The notes below the pieces were generated by a model. It made no database searches and was not told the origin of the DNA. It was given only the letters and a program-made list of their open reading frames with translations. From contig JAHJOS010000550.1 in assembly GCA_018820005.1 (NCBI GenBank), positions 1 to 6,011 on the forward strand: a stretch of 6,011 nucleotides of DNA, given 5' to 3'. This DNA comes from Alphaproteobacteria bacterium (GTDB lineage: Bacteria; Pseudomonadota; Alphaproteobacteria; Rhizobiales; Devosiaceae). Position 1 is the first letter of the stretch. The number at the start of each line of letters is the position of its first letter. This document shows, in pieces, positions 1 to 5,788 of this stretch. Made by a program: the position numbers and the translations under genes.

Positions 1-1094
1 AGCTTCCAAAAGGCGAGGCCAATGAATAGCTCGCGGGTGAGATTGAACGCCGCCAGGATCAGCAGATAGCCAGCAACGATTGACAGCAGCGTCACAAGAC
101 TGCCCTGCATGTGCTGCAGGAAGAGTTGCGGGTTGAAGCTGCCGCCGGCAAAAGCATCTGGCGCGCTGGCACTGAGCACGACAAAGCCACCCATTGCCAA
201 CAATATGAGCGCCGATAGCAGGGCCAGCCCGAAGCGGAAATACTGATGCAGGAGTGCCCGCCCTGAAACGCTGACCGTCAGAACGGCGCGCCCCAGCCGA
301 ACACTGGAGAACATGCGGGTGAGCTCTCTGGCCTGGTAGCGCAACACCAATGCGCCGATCATTGCTCCCGCAACTACGACTGGGATGTAGCCGAACGGAT
401 TGATCTGTCCGTTGCTGGGAAAGGCGCCCATTGCGGCACCTATGCCCAGGCCGATGGCGCCTGTGATCACGACCGCGACATAGGTCAGGTAGTACTGGCC
501 AGCCAGGTGCTGCCACGAGCCCGTAAAACCAAAACGCTGCGTACCAAACCAGCTATGGACATAGCGATATCGCCAGAGGCTCACGGCCATGAAGGGATAG
601 GCCAGTCCAACGGTCGCCACCATCAGGAGCGACCAGCCAAACCGGCGCAGGGCGTAGGCCCAGGGGTTGCCGGTCTGGTCACAGCGTATGCCGCGCCACA
701 GTGTGCGCGACAGGCGAAAGTCGCGGGCACGATAGATGGCGTAGCCAATCAGGAACCACAGAACAAGCGCGACACCACCGTAACCAGCGATTGCGGCCTG
801 AGTGGATTGGGTGGACAGGTAGAAAAACAGCCCGTAGAGCGGGATGAACACCGCCAGCGCCATCAGGAAGCCAATCAGCAGCTGGCTGGCCTCGCCCGTG
901 TACTCCAGGCTGTCGCCGTCGATCTGGGTGCCCGACCAGTAAAATCGCCGCGTCCAGGTGGTAAGCCAGAACCGATAGAGCCCAATGGTTGGCAACAAGA
1001 GCACATAGCCACGAACAAGCAGGCCTACCAGCTCCCGCCGTGACCCTGTAAACACCACCGGCACCCGCCGCTCCGGCCCCAGTTGCATGACCAT
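1..1094 (-). CDS. DUF898 (YjgN-like) multi-pass inner-membrane protein, 3' end cut by window edge
   Basis: The minus-strand frame is open from position 1094 to the window edge and gives 364 residues with no stop. It is rich in hydrophobic segments at roughly residues 23-44, 71-92, 104-122, 151-172, 203-224, 236-252, 286-306 and 332-354, so it is a multi-pass membrane protein. A motif of the type [FY]-T-G followed by L and G recurs near residues 15, 65 and 190, and the Y-R-F-W / W-R-Y-R-Y stretches with aromatic-Gly turns fit the DUF898/YjgN family, whose function is unknown. The ATG at 1094 is preferred because GGGAGAGGA (1109-1101 on this strand) lies 6 bases upstream; a second ATG two codons later (1088) is spaced less well. 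Family members are usually about this long, so only a short C-terminal piece is probably missing. It lies 104 bases downstream of pdxH on the same strand. No enzymatic residues were recognised. Family assignment is by pattern recognition, not a search. Confidence 0.8.
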   Translation of the reverse strand, partial: MVMQLGPERRVPVVFTGSRRELVGLLVRGYVLLLPTIGLYRFWLTTWTRRFYWSGTQIDGDSLEYTGEASQLLIGFLMALAVFIPLYGLFFYLSTQSTQAAIAGYGGVALVLWFLIGYAIYRARDFRLSRTLWRGIRCDQTGNPWAYALRRFGWSLLMVATVGLAYPFMAVSLWRYRYVHSWFGTQRFGFTGSWQHLAGQYYLTYVAVVITGAIGLGIGAAMGAFPSNGQINPFGYIPVVVAGAMIGALVLRYQARELTRMFSSVRLGRAVLTVSVSGRALLHQYFRFGLALLSALILLAMGGFVVLSASAPDAFAGGSFNPQLFLQHMQGSLVTLLSIVAGYLLILAAFNLTRELFIGLAFWK

Positions 1095-1100
1095 GCTTTG

Positions 1101-1109
1101 TCCTCTCCC
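1101..1109 (-). promoter_or_regulatory. Ribosome binding site of the DUF898 gene
   Basis: GGGAGAGGA on the minus strand sits 6 bases before the ATG at 1094. It supports that start over the ATG at 1088. Confidence 0.6.
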
Positions 1110-1198
1110 AACCCTTTGCCTTTTAGGCGAGGCGCACGAGCTTGGAAAGCTGGGCGGGGCGCTTGGCTGCCGCGCTACGCGCCGAAGCGAAAGGACGG

Positions 1199-1828
1199 CT
1201 AGGGGTACAGACGCGTGCTGGTCCAGGGCTGGTCTGGCGCTGAGCGGACAAAACGCACCCGGTCATGCAGCCGGAATTCGCCATCCTTCCAGAATTCGAT
1301 ACTGGTGGGGACGAGGCGAAAGCCCGACCAATGCGCCGGTCTGACGATGCTGGCATCGCCGACCTGTGCAGTCAGCCCGGCAACCTCATCGATCAGGGTC
1401 TGACGATTGGCCAGCGGGTGCGACTGCTGGGAAGCCGCCGAAGCAATCTGGCTGCCCTTGGGGCGACTGCCAAAATAGGCGTCAGCCTCTTCTGCACTGA
1501 CAACCTCAACCGGGCCGCGCATCCGCACCTGCCGCCGCAGCGACTTCCAGTGCATCACCATGGCAGCCTTGGGATGGGCCAGAAGCTGGGCGCCCTTGTC
1601 GCTGTCAAAATTGGTGAAGAAGCAGAAACCGCTGGTATCGCGGGCATTGAGCAGAACCATGCGCACGTCGGGCAGTCCGTCGGCATCAACACTGGCCAGG
1701 GCCATGGCGTGCGGGTCATTTGATTCGGCCTCTTTGGCCAAAGCGAACCATTCCTCGAACACGACAAACGGATCGAGGTCAGCCCGGTCGCTGTCGTCAA
1801 ACAGGCGTTCCGTCAGGGTCTGGAGCAT
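1199..1828 (-). CDS. pdxH: Pyridoxamine/pyridoxine 5'-phosphate oxidase
   Basis: FMN-dependent cytoplasmic oxidase that converts pyridoxine or pyridoxamine 5'-phosphate to pyridoxal 5'-phosphate, the last step of de novo and salvage B6 synthesis. From the ATG at 1828 it is 209 residues, close to the usual 200-220. Family signatures run in order: RMVLL (56-60) and FFTN..SDKG (70-79) of the FMN site, W94, RRQVR (98-102), Y118-F-G-SRP (118-123), GSQ (125-127) and the C-terminal RLHDR (186-190), whose Arg and His contact the substrate phosphate/ring side in the E. coli enzyme. The C-terminus RLYP corresponds to the usual RL-x-P. Residues 167-170 read W-S-G-F where W-G-G-[YF] is typical. An in-frame TTG at 1864 would add 12 residues, but it has no Shine-Dalgarno sequence; the ATG at 1828 has only a weak GGGAT 10-15 bases upstream, so the start is not certain. 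It is divergent from the J-protein gene and upstream of the DUF898 gene on the same strand. Confidence 0.96.
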   Translation of the reverse strand: MLQTLTERLFDDSDRADLDPFVVFEEWFALAKEAESNDPHAMALASVDADGLPDVRMVLLNARDTSGFCFFTNFDSDKGAQLLAHPKAAMVMHWKSLRRQVRMRGPVEVVSAEEADAYFGSRPKGSQIASAASQQSHPLANRQTLIDEVAGLTAQVGDASIVRPAHWSGFRLVPTSIEFWKDGEFRLHDRVRFVRSAPDQPWTSTRLYP

Positions 1829-1857
1829 GTAAGTGGTATCCCATCGTCGCGCAAAAC

Positions 1858-1886
1858 TGGACAAGCCGGGGGGGCGTGGCCATATA
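1858..1886 (+). promoter_or_regulatory. Candidate promoter of the DnaJ-family gene
   Basis: On the plus strand TGGACA (1858-1863, 5 of 6 to TTGACA) is followed after 17 bases by CATATA (1881-1886), part of CCATATAG. Transcription would start near 1893 and leave a leader of about 30-40 bases. The -10 is weak against TATAAT but close to the alphaproteobacterial CTATAT when read as CCATAT. It overlaps the -10 of the opposing pdxH promoter candidate. Confidence 0.35.
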
Positions 1887-1910
1887 GGACGGGAAACCGG
1901 GGCGAAGCAA
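1882..1910 (-). promoter_or_regulatory. Candidate pdxH promoter
   Basis: On the minus strand TTGCTT (1910-1905) is followed after exactly 17 bases by CTATAT (1887-1882). The second hexamer equals the -10 form often described for alphaproteobacterial housekeeping sigma; the -35 matches TTGACA at only 3 of 6 bases. Transcription would start near 1875, just upstream of pdxH. It is predicted by eye only. Confidence 0.4.
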
Positions 1911-1925
1911 CGCCCGCATCAATGA

Positions 1926-2867
1926 ATGGACCAAATGCGCGATCCCTATACCGTGCTTGGGGTGCCACGATCAGCCAGCGAGAAGGACATTAAGTCCGCC
2001 TATCGCAAGCTGGCCAAGAAGTATCACCCTGACCAGAACCCAGAAGATCCGGCTGCGCACAGCAAGTTTGCTGAGGCGACCAACGCCTATGACCTGCTCA
2101 ACGACGCGGCCAAGCGTTCCCAGTTCGACCGCGGCGAAATCGACGCCGACGGCAATCCCAAGTTTGCCGGCTTCAATCCGGGCGCAGCCGGTCAACGCGG
2201 CGGCCGCACGGCCCAGGGCGGCTTTACAGCCGAAGATATCCTCAAGGAGTTCATGAGCGGCTTTGGCGGCCAGCCAAGGGGTGGCAGTGCGCGCGGCCCG
2301 GCCGGTGGAGCCCAGTGGGATCCCTTCGCCGGCGCGGCCGGTGGCGCTGGAGCCCGCAGTGCCAAAGGCGAAGACCTCGTGGTCAATGCCACTATCTCGC
2401 TGGAGGATGCGCACAAGGCGGCGTCCATCCCGGTGCGCATGCCAAGCGGCAAAGTGCTGTCGGTCAAGCTGCCCGACAAGGTCGAGGAGGGTCAGCAGAT
2501 CCGGCTCAAGGGTCAGGGATCGCCCGGCATGGGCGAGCCCGGCGATGCCTTGGTGACGGTGCGCTTCGAAAAATCCAAGCAATTCCGCCGCGACGGCGCC
2601 GATCTGCGCACCGATGTGCCGATCACACTCTATGAGGCCGTGCTGGGCGCCAAGGTACGCGTGCCGACGCTGGACGGTTCGGTGGAGCTCAACCTGCCGC
2701 CAGGCATCGACACCGGCAAGGCGCTGCGCCTCAAGGGCAAGGGGCTTTATGGCGATGGCGATCTCTACGCCAATCTCAAAGTCATCCTGCCGCCCGGCGG
2801 CGACGCCGACCTCGAGGCCCTGGCCCGCTTCATGCGCGACCAGAAACCCTACAAGGTGCGCGACTAG
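1926..2867 (+). CDS. Class B (type II) DnaJ-family co-chaperone, CbpA-like
   Basis: Cytoplasmic J-protein expected to stimulate DnaK ATPase and hand over unfolded clients. At 313 residues it has a J-domain at about 5-70 with the essential HPD at 34-36 and a QFDRG end at 66-70, then a Gly-rich linker at about 80-148, then the two beta-rich client-binding domains at about 149-220 and 225-300 (motifs LPDKVEEGQQIRLKGQG and LNLPPGIDTGKALRLKGKG). The CXXCXGXG zinc-finger repeats of true DnaJ are absent, so it is class B like CbpA rather than dnaJ itself. The loop between GKG (271-273) and GDLYA (278-282) is short compared with most members. Start choice: ATG 1926 gives M-D-Q-M-R-D-P-Y; the in-frame ATG at 1935 begins with the canonical M-R-D-P-Y-x-V-L-G and may be the true start. 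Neither has a strong Shine-Dalgarno sequence. The stop abuts the stop of the converging tRNA-modification gene. Confidence 0.93.
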   Translation: MDQMRDPYTVLGVPRSASEKDIKSAYRKLAKKYHPDQNPEDPAAHSKFAEATNAYDLLNDAAKRSQFDRGEIDADGNPKFAGFNPGAAGQRGGRTAQGGFTAEDILKEFMSGFGGQPRGGSARGPAGGAQWDPFAGAAGGAGARSAKGEDLVVNATISLEDAHKAASIPVRMPSGKVLSVKLPDKVEEGQQIRLKGQGSPGMGEPGDALVTVRFEKSKQFRRDGADLRTDVPITLYEAVLGAKVRVPTLDGSVELNLPPGIDTGKALRLKGKGLYGDGDLYANLKVILPPGGDADLEALARFMRDQKPYKVRD

Positions 2868-3833
2868 CTAGCCGCGCGGCGCGGCGGCGCGTTGCAGGCG
2901 GTCGTTGATGGCTTCGCCCAGCCCGTGCTCGGACACGGGCGCCACGGCGATGGTCGGGCAGCCTGCCGCATCAAGCTGGTGCAGCATGGCAAACAGGTTG
3001 CGCGCGGCCTCGCGTAGGTCGCCGCTTGGCGAGAGATTGGCCACGGGGCCCTCAAATGGCGCCGCATCACCAAAGGCCAGATAGGCCTCGCCGGGGCGCG
3101 GCGTGGCGTTGAGGCGGATCTGCGCATCGGGTGCATAATGGCTAATCAGCATGCCCGGCGCAGCGATGGCAGCGCCCTCCTCCACGACATCGACCGGCAG
3201 GCCGAGGCGCGCCGAAATATCCTCGCGCGCCATGGCCCCGGCACGCAATTGCACGAGACCATCGTCGCGCACCCGCAGGATGGTGGACTCCACGCCCGAA
3301 TTGCACGGCCCGCCATCGAGCACCGGCACGCGCCCGCCAAAGCCGGCAATGACCTGCTGGGCGGTGGTGGGAGAGAGCCTACCCGAGGGATTGGCCGACG
3401 GGGCCGCCAGCGGCCGCGCGGTGGCGCGGATCAGCGCCAGCGCCAGCGGATGGTCGGGAATACGGATGGCAACGCTGTCGAGCCCAGCCGTCGCGACATC
3501 GGCCAGACCATTGCCGGGCCGCGCCGGCAGCACCAGGGTCAGCGGCGCCGGCCACAGCGCGGCGACGCGGCGCGCCAGCGGCGAGAACAGCGCCAGGGTT
3601 TCGGCCATGGCCAGATCGGCGCAATGGATGATCAGCGGATTGAAGCGCGGGCGCCCCTTGATTTCATAGATCGAGAGCACAGCGTCGGCATTGCTTGCGT
3701 CGGCCCCCAGGCCATAGACCGTCTCGGTGGCAAAGGCGCACAAATGGCCGGCGCGCAGCAGGGCGGCGGCGGCTTCCACCGAAATCGGTTCAGAACGGGT
3801 CTCAGAACTGGCCATGGGGTCCTTCTTGCTCAT
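2868..3833 (-). CDS. L-threonylcarbamoyladenylate synthase, Sua5 type (YrdC domain plus Sua5 domain)
   Basis: Makes threonylcarbamoyl-AMP from threonine, bicarbonate and ATP, the first step of t6A37 modification in ANN-decoding tRNAs; the TsaD complex transfers the group. From ATG 3833 it is 321 residues. The YrdC domain (about 15-205) shows ATETVYGLGA (35-44), KGRP-x-x-NPL (59-67), W-P-A-P-LT (94-99, usually P-G-P-LT), R124, APSAN-x-SG (144-151) and DGG...SGVESTI (173-185). SHYAP (231-235) starts the linker and the C-terminal Sua5 domain, so this is the long Sua5 form, not the short TsaC of E. coli. The start is ambiguous: TTG 3848 lies directly against GGGGGAGG, ATG 3833 lies 15 bases from that same sequence, and ATG 3815 has AAGAAGGA 4 bases upstream. 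All three leave the domain intact. The gene converges with the J-protein gene and diverges from the HDAC-family gene. The symbol tsaC or ywlC would be applied by some annotators. Confidence 0.95.
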   Translation of the reverse strand: MSKKDPMASSETRSEPISVEAAAALLRAGHLCAFATETVYGLGADASNADAVLSIYEIKGRPRFNPLIIHCADLAMAETLALFSPLARRVAALWPAPLTLVLPARPGNGLADVATAGLDSVAIRIPDHPLALALIRATARPLAAPSANPSGRLSPTTAQQVIAGFGGRVPVLDGGPCNSGVESTILRVRDDGLVQLRAGAMAREDISARLGLPVDVVEEGAAIAAPGMLISHYAPDAQIRLNATPRPGEAYLAFGDAAPFEGPVANLSPSGDLREAARNLFAMLHQLDAAGCPTIAVAPVSEHGLGEAINDRLQRAAAPRG

Positions 3834-3836
3834 GGC

Positions 3837-3867
3837 GTTGTTTGACAACCTCCCCCGGGCGCGTCAA
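3837..3867. repeat. Nested inverted repeats in the divergent tRNA-modification/HDAC intergenic region
   Basis: GTTGT-TTG-ACAAC (3837-3849) is a perfect 5-base inverted repeat with a 3-base centre. It overlaps a second inverted repeat, TTGAC (3842-3846) with GTCAA (3863-3867), separated by 16 bases. TTGACA (3842-3847) on plus and TTGACG (3867-3862) on minus look like facing -35 hexamers, but the bases 17 away (CAAGAC and CAAACA) are poor -10 elements. This may be an operator, a promoter region or chance. Confidence 0.3.
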
Positions 3868-3887
3868 GACGAAGGGGCCGAGCCAAT

Positions 3888-3891
3888 GGAG
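3888..3891 (+). promoter_or_regulatory. Weak ribosome binding site of the HDAC-family gene
   Basis: GGAG ends 11 bases before the GTG at 3903, longer than ideal. No other in-frame start with a better site is present. An out-of-frame ATG at 3886 opens a six-codon frame ending at a TGA (3904-3906) that overlaps the GTG start, which could allow translational coupling. Confidence 0.4.
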
Positions 3892-3902
3892 ATCATGCCC
3901 GC

Positions 3903-4850
3903 GTGACCACGCTGCTCATCAGCCAGCAGAACTATGCCGACCATGCCACGCCGCACGGGCATCCCGAGCGCGCCGACCGCATTGCGGCCGTGCTGGAGGC
4001 GCTGAGCCGATCGCGCTTTGATGGACTGCTGCGCCGCGATGCCATCTCCGGAGACCTCACCCTGGCCGAGTTGGTGCATGGGCCGGACTACCTGGCCAAA
4101 CTGCGCAACGCCCGGCCGGCCGAAGGCATGGGCCAGCTCGATCCTGATACCTTCATTTCGGCCAATTCTTTGGCCGCCGCGGCTACCGGGCTAGGCGGTG
4201 CGCTCGACGCGCTCGACGCGGTGCTGCTCGGTGCGGCCGACAATGCCTTTTGCGCCATCCGGCCGCCGGGCCATCATGCTGAGATCGCGACGCCCATGGG
4301 CTTTTGCCTCGTTAACACAGTGGCGATCCTGGCGCGCGAGGCGCAGCGCAAATATGGTGCCGAGCGCATTGCCATCATCGATTTTGACGTCCACCACGGC
4401 AATGGCACGCAGGACATTTTCAAGAATGATCCCAGCGTCTTTTATGCATCGACCCACCAGATGCCGCTGTTCCCAGGCACCGGCAAGGCAACCGAAACCG
4501 GCGTGGGCAATATCAGCAATACGCCGCTTGATCCCAATACCGATGGCGTCGCCATGCGGGACGCCTATCTGACCCGTGTCATTCCGGCATTGGTGGATTT
4601 CTCCCCCGACCTGATCCTGATATCAGCCGGCTTTGACGCGCATGAACGCGATCCCCTGGCGCAATTGCGCTGGCAATCGTCGGACTATGGCTGGCTCACG
4701 GGAAAGTTGATGGATGTGGCCGACCGCTGTTGTGGCAACCGCATTGTCTCGCTGCTCGAAGGTGGCTATGACCTCAAAGGGCTGGCTGGTGGTGTTTCGC
4801 ATCACGTCGCCATGCTGATGGACGGTGCCATCGGGCGCCTCGACGAATAG
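3903..4850 (+). CDS. Histone-deacetylase-family zinc-dependent amidohydrolase
   Basis: 315 residues spanning a complete arginase/deacetylase-fold domain. Visible motifs are HPER (20-23), typical of bacterial class II-like members; PPGHHAE (121-127) with the catalytic His dyad H124/H125; DFDVHHGNGTQ (160-170) with zinc ligands D162 and H164; AGFDAH (242-247) with the third ligand D245; and LEGGYD (285-290) with the transition-state Tyr Y289. All catalytic positions are intact, so an active enzyme is expected. It should remove an acyl group from an acylated amine in the cytoplasm (no signal peptide). The substrate cannot be read from sequence: relatives act on acetyl-lysine, acetylpolyamines or other amides. 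The start is GTG; an upstream ATG at 3886 is in another frame and stops at once. The gene ends 10 bases before xseB, whose ribosome site overlaps this stop, so the two are probably co-transcribed. This linkage is, as I recall, common in alphaproteobacteria. Confidence 0.93.
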   Translation: MTTLLISQQNYADHATPHGHPERADRIAAVLEALSRSRFDGLLRRDAISGDLTLAELVHGPDYLAKLRNARPAEGMGQLDPDTFISANSLAAAATGLGGALDALDAVLLGAADNAFCAIRPPGHHAEIATPMGFCLVNTVAILAREAQRKYGAERIAIIDFDVHHGNGTQDIFKNDPSVFYASTHQMPLFPGTGKATETGVGNISNTPLDPNTDGVAMRDAYLTRVIPALVDFSPDLILISAGFDAHERDPLAQLRWQSSDYGWLTGKLMDVADRCCGNRIVSLLEGGYDLKGLAGGVSHHVAMLMDGAIGRLDE

Positions 4851-4852
4851 GA
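4849..4852 (+). promoter_or_regulatory. Ribosome binding site of xseB, overlapping the upstream stop codon
   Basis: AGGA begins inside the TAG stop of the HDAC-family gene and ends 8 bases before the ATG at 4861. It points to translational coupling of the two genes and fixes the xseB start at 4861 rather than at any upstream in-frame codon. Confidence 0.55.
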
Positions 4853-4860
4853 AATCTGCC

Positions 4861-5103
4861 ATGGCCGACAATGACGACGTCAAGACACTGAGCTTTGAAG
4901 CCGCACTGGCACAGCTCGAGGAAATCGTCGGCAAGCTGGAATCGGGCCGCGCGCCGCTGGCGGAATCAATTTCCATCTATGAACGCGGCGAGGCCTTGAA
5001 GGCCCATTGCGAAAAGCTGCTCAAGGCAGCCGAGGCACGCATCGAAAAGATTACCCTGTCACGCGATGGCAAGCCCACCGGCACCGAGCCGCTGGACGCC
5101 TGA
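4861..5103 (+). CDS. xseB: Exodeoxyribonuclease VII small subunit
   Basis: 80-residue, charged, helical protein with the family pattern: LSFEAALAQLEEIVGKLESG (10-29), then PL-x-ESI-x-IYERGEAL (32-46) and a second helix ending KAAEARIEKI (55-64). The two helices form a hairpin; several copies bind the C-terminal helices of XseA to make exonuclease VII, which degrades single-stranded DNA to oligonucleotides from both ends. Length is typical (70-85). The large subunit gene xseA is not in the window, as usual for this family where the two subunits are generally unlinked. An in-frame ATG further upstream (4825) overlaps the HDAC-family gene and lacks a ribosome site. The downstream 82 bases carry no recognisable Rho-independent terminator. 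Confidence 0.96.
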   Translation: MADNDDVKTLSFEAALAQLEEIVGKLESGRAPLAESISIYERGEALKAHCEKLLKAAEARIEKITLSRDGKPTGTEPLDA

Positions 5104-5185
5104 TCCCGCATCTGCCGGTCCAGGCGAGTTTTCGCTGCAGTAGTCAGCGGCCCCAAAATGCACCCGAGCCTGGCAGGAAGTCGCC
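5104..5185 (+). other. 82-base spacer with potential RNA secondary structure before the SCO gene
   Basis: CCAGGC (5120-5125) can pair with GCCTGG (5168-5173), enclosing a smaller hairpin CGCTG (5133-5137) with CAGCG (5145-5149). The outer stem ends two bases before the ribosome site of the next gene. There is no T-run, so it is not a classic terminator. A promoter is possible (CAAAAT at 5154-5159) but has no convincing -35 element. Confidence 0.25.
5175..5180 (+). promoter_or_regulatory. Ribosome binding site that decides the TTG start of the SCO gene
   Basis: AGGAAG lies 5 bases before TTG 5186. No in-frame ATG lies nearby, and the next residues lead straight into the membrane anchor, so TTG is the best start. 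Confidence 0.6.
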
Positions 5186-5788
5186 TTGAGCACAGCAAAA
5201 TCCCTTCGCACTTTCCGCATCATCTTGTGGACGCTGGTCGCCGTGGTGGCCCTGGGCGCCACCGCGCTCTACCTGTTCCGCCCACCGGCGCGGCCGCTGG
5301 GCATTACCGGGCAGGAATTCGCGCTCAATTCAACCAAGGGCGGCGCCTTCACGCAGGATGAACTCAAAGGCGTGCCGAGCCTGGTGTTTTTTGGCTATAC
5401 ATATTGTCCAGACGTCTGCCCCACGACGCTGGCCGAAACCACGGCGATCCGCGCCGAACTGGGGCTTACACCCGAGCAGTTGCGCATCATCTTCGTCTCG
5501 GTCGATCCGGAGCGCGACACCCTCGATATGGTCAAAAGCTATGTCGAGGGCTATGATCCCAGCATCATCGGACTTGTCGGCAGCAGCCTCGAACAGACTG
5601 AAAATGCCAAGGCGGCGTTTGGCGTCTTCTCCGAAAAGGTCGGCGAGCCGGGCGACCCCTATTATACGGCCAACCACACCGCCCTGACGTTCCTGATCAA
5701 GGCGGACGGAACCTTCCAGGGCACAATCGCCTATGAGGAGCCGCATGATACGGCCGTCGCCAAGGTCAAGCGCCTGGTGCAGGGATGA
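5186..5788 (+). CDS. SCO1/SenC family copper-binding protein (cytochrome oxidase assembly)
   Basis: 200-residue thioredoxin-fold protein tethered by one N-terminal membrane helix (about 11-31, with basic residues before it), which places the domain in the periplasm. The copper site is complete: C74-P-D-V-C78 inside GYTYCPDVCPTTL and H164 in NHTALTFLI. Other SCO signatures are the LVFFGY strand (66-71), VSVDPERDT (105-112) and the region after F145. The family delivers copper to, or keeps reduced, the CuA site of cytochrome c oxidase subunit II; some members act in redox signalling (PrrC/SenC). No cox genes are visible nearby, so the partner is inferred from family only. It starts at TTG and overlaps the tlyA start by 4 bases (ATGA), a sign of translational coupling to an rRNA methylase gene with no obvious functional link. 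Confidence 0.93.
   Translation: MSTAKSLRTFRIILWTLVAVVALGATALYLFRPPARPLGITGQEFALNSTKGGAFTQDELKGVPSLVFFGYTYCPDVCPTTLAETTAIRAELGLTPEQLRIIFVSVDPERDTLDMVKSYVEGYDPSIIGLVGSSLEQTENAKAAFGVFSEKVGEPGDPYYTANHTALTFLIKADGTFQGTIAYEEPHDTAVAKVKRLVQG

Noticed and set aside
507..1043. 178-codon open frame on the plus strand
   Set aside because: It lies entirely antisense to the DUF898 membrane-protein gene, which has clear hydrophobic periodicity and a ribosome site. The plus-strand product is Gln/Arg/Pro-rich with no recognisable domain, typical of an antisense frame in GC-rich DNA.
1123..1198. Short Ala/Arg/Lys-rich reading frame on the minus strand between pdxH and the DUF898 gene
   Set aside because: It continues a frame overlapping the pdxH 3' end and has no start or ribosome site of its own in the gap. 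The gap also shows no convincing terminator or promoter.
1265..1723. 152-codon open frame on the plus strand
   Set aside because: Antisense to pdxH, which matches its family throughout.
1971..2582. 203-codon open frame on the minus strand
   Set aside because: Antisense to the J-protein gene, whose HPD and client-binding motifs are unambiguous; the minus-strand product shows no family signature.
2871..2880. GCCGCGCGGC palindrome as a bidirectional terminator
   Set aside because: It has no loop and no flanking T-run, and lies inside the coding end of the Sua5-type gene.
3138..3845. 235-codon open frame on the plus strand
   Set aside because: Antisense to the Sua5-type gene across its catalytic domain. 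The product is Arg/Gly/Gln-rich and featureless. It is long only because stop codons are rare in this GC-rich region.
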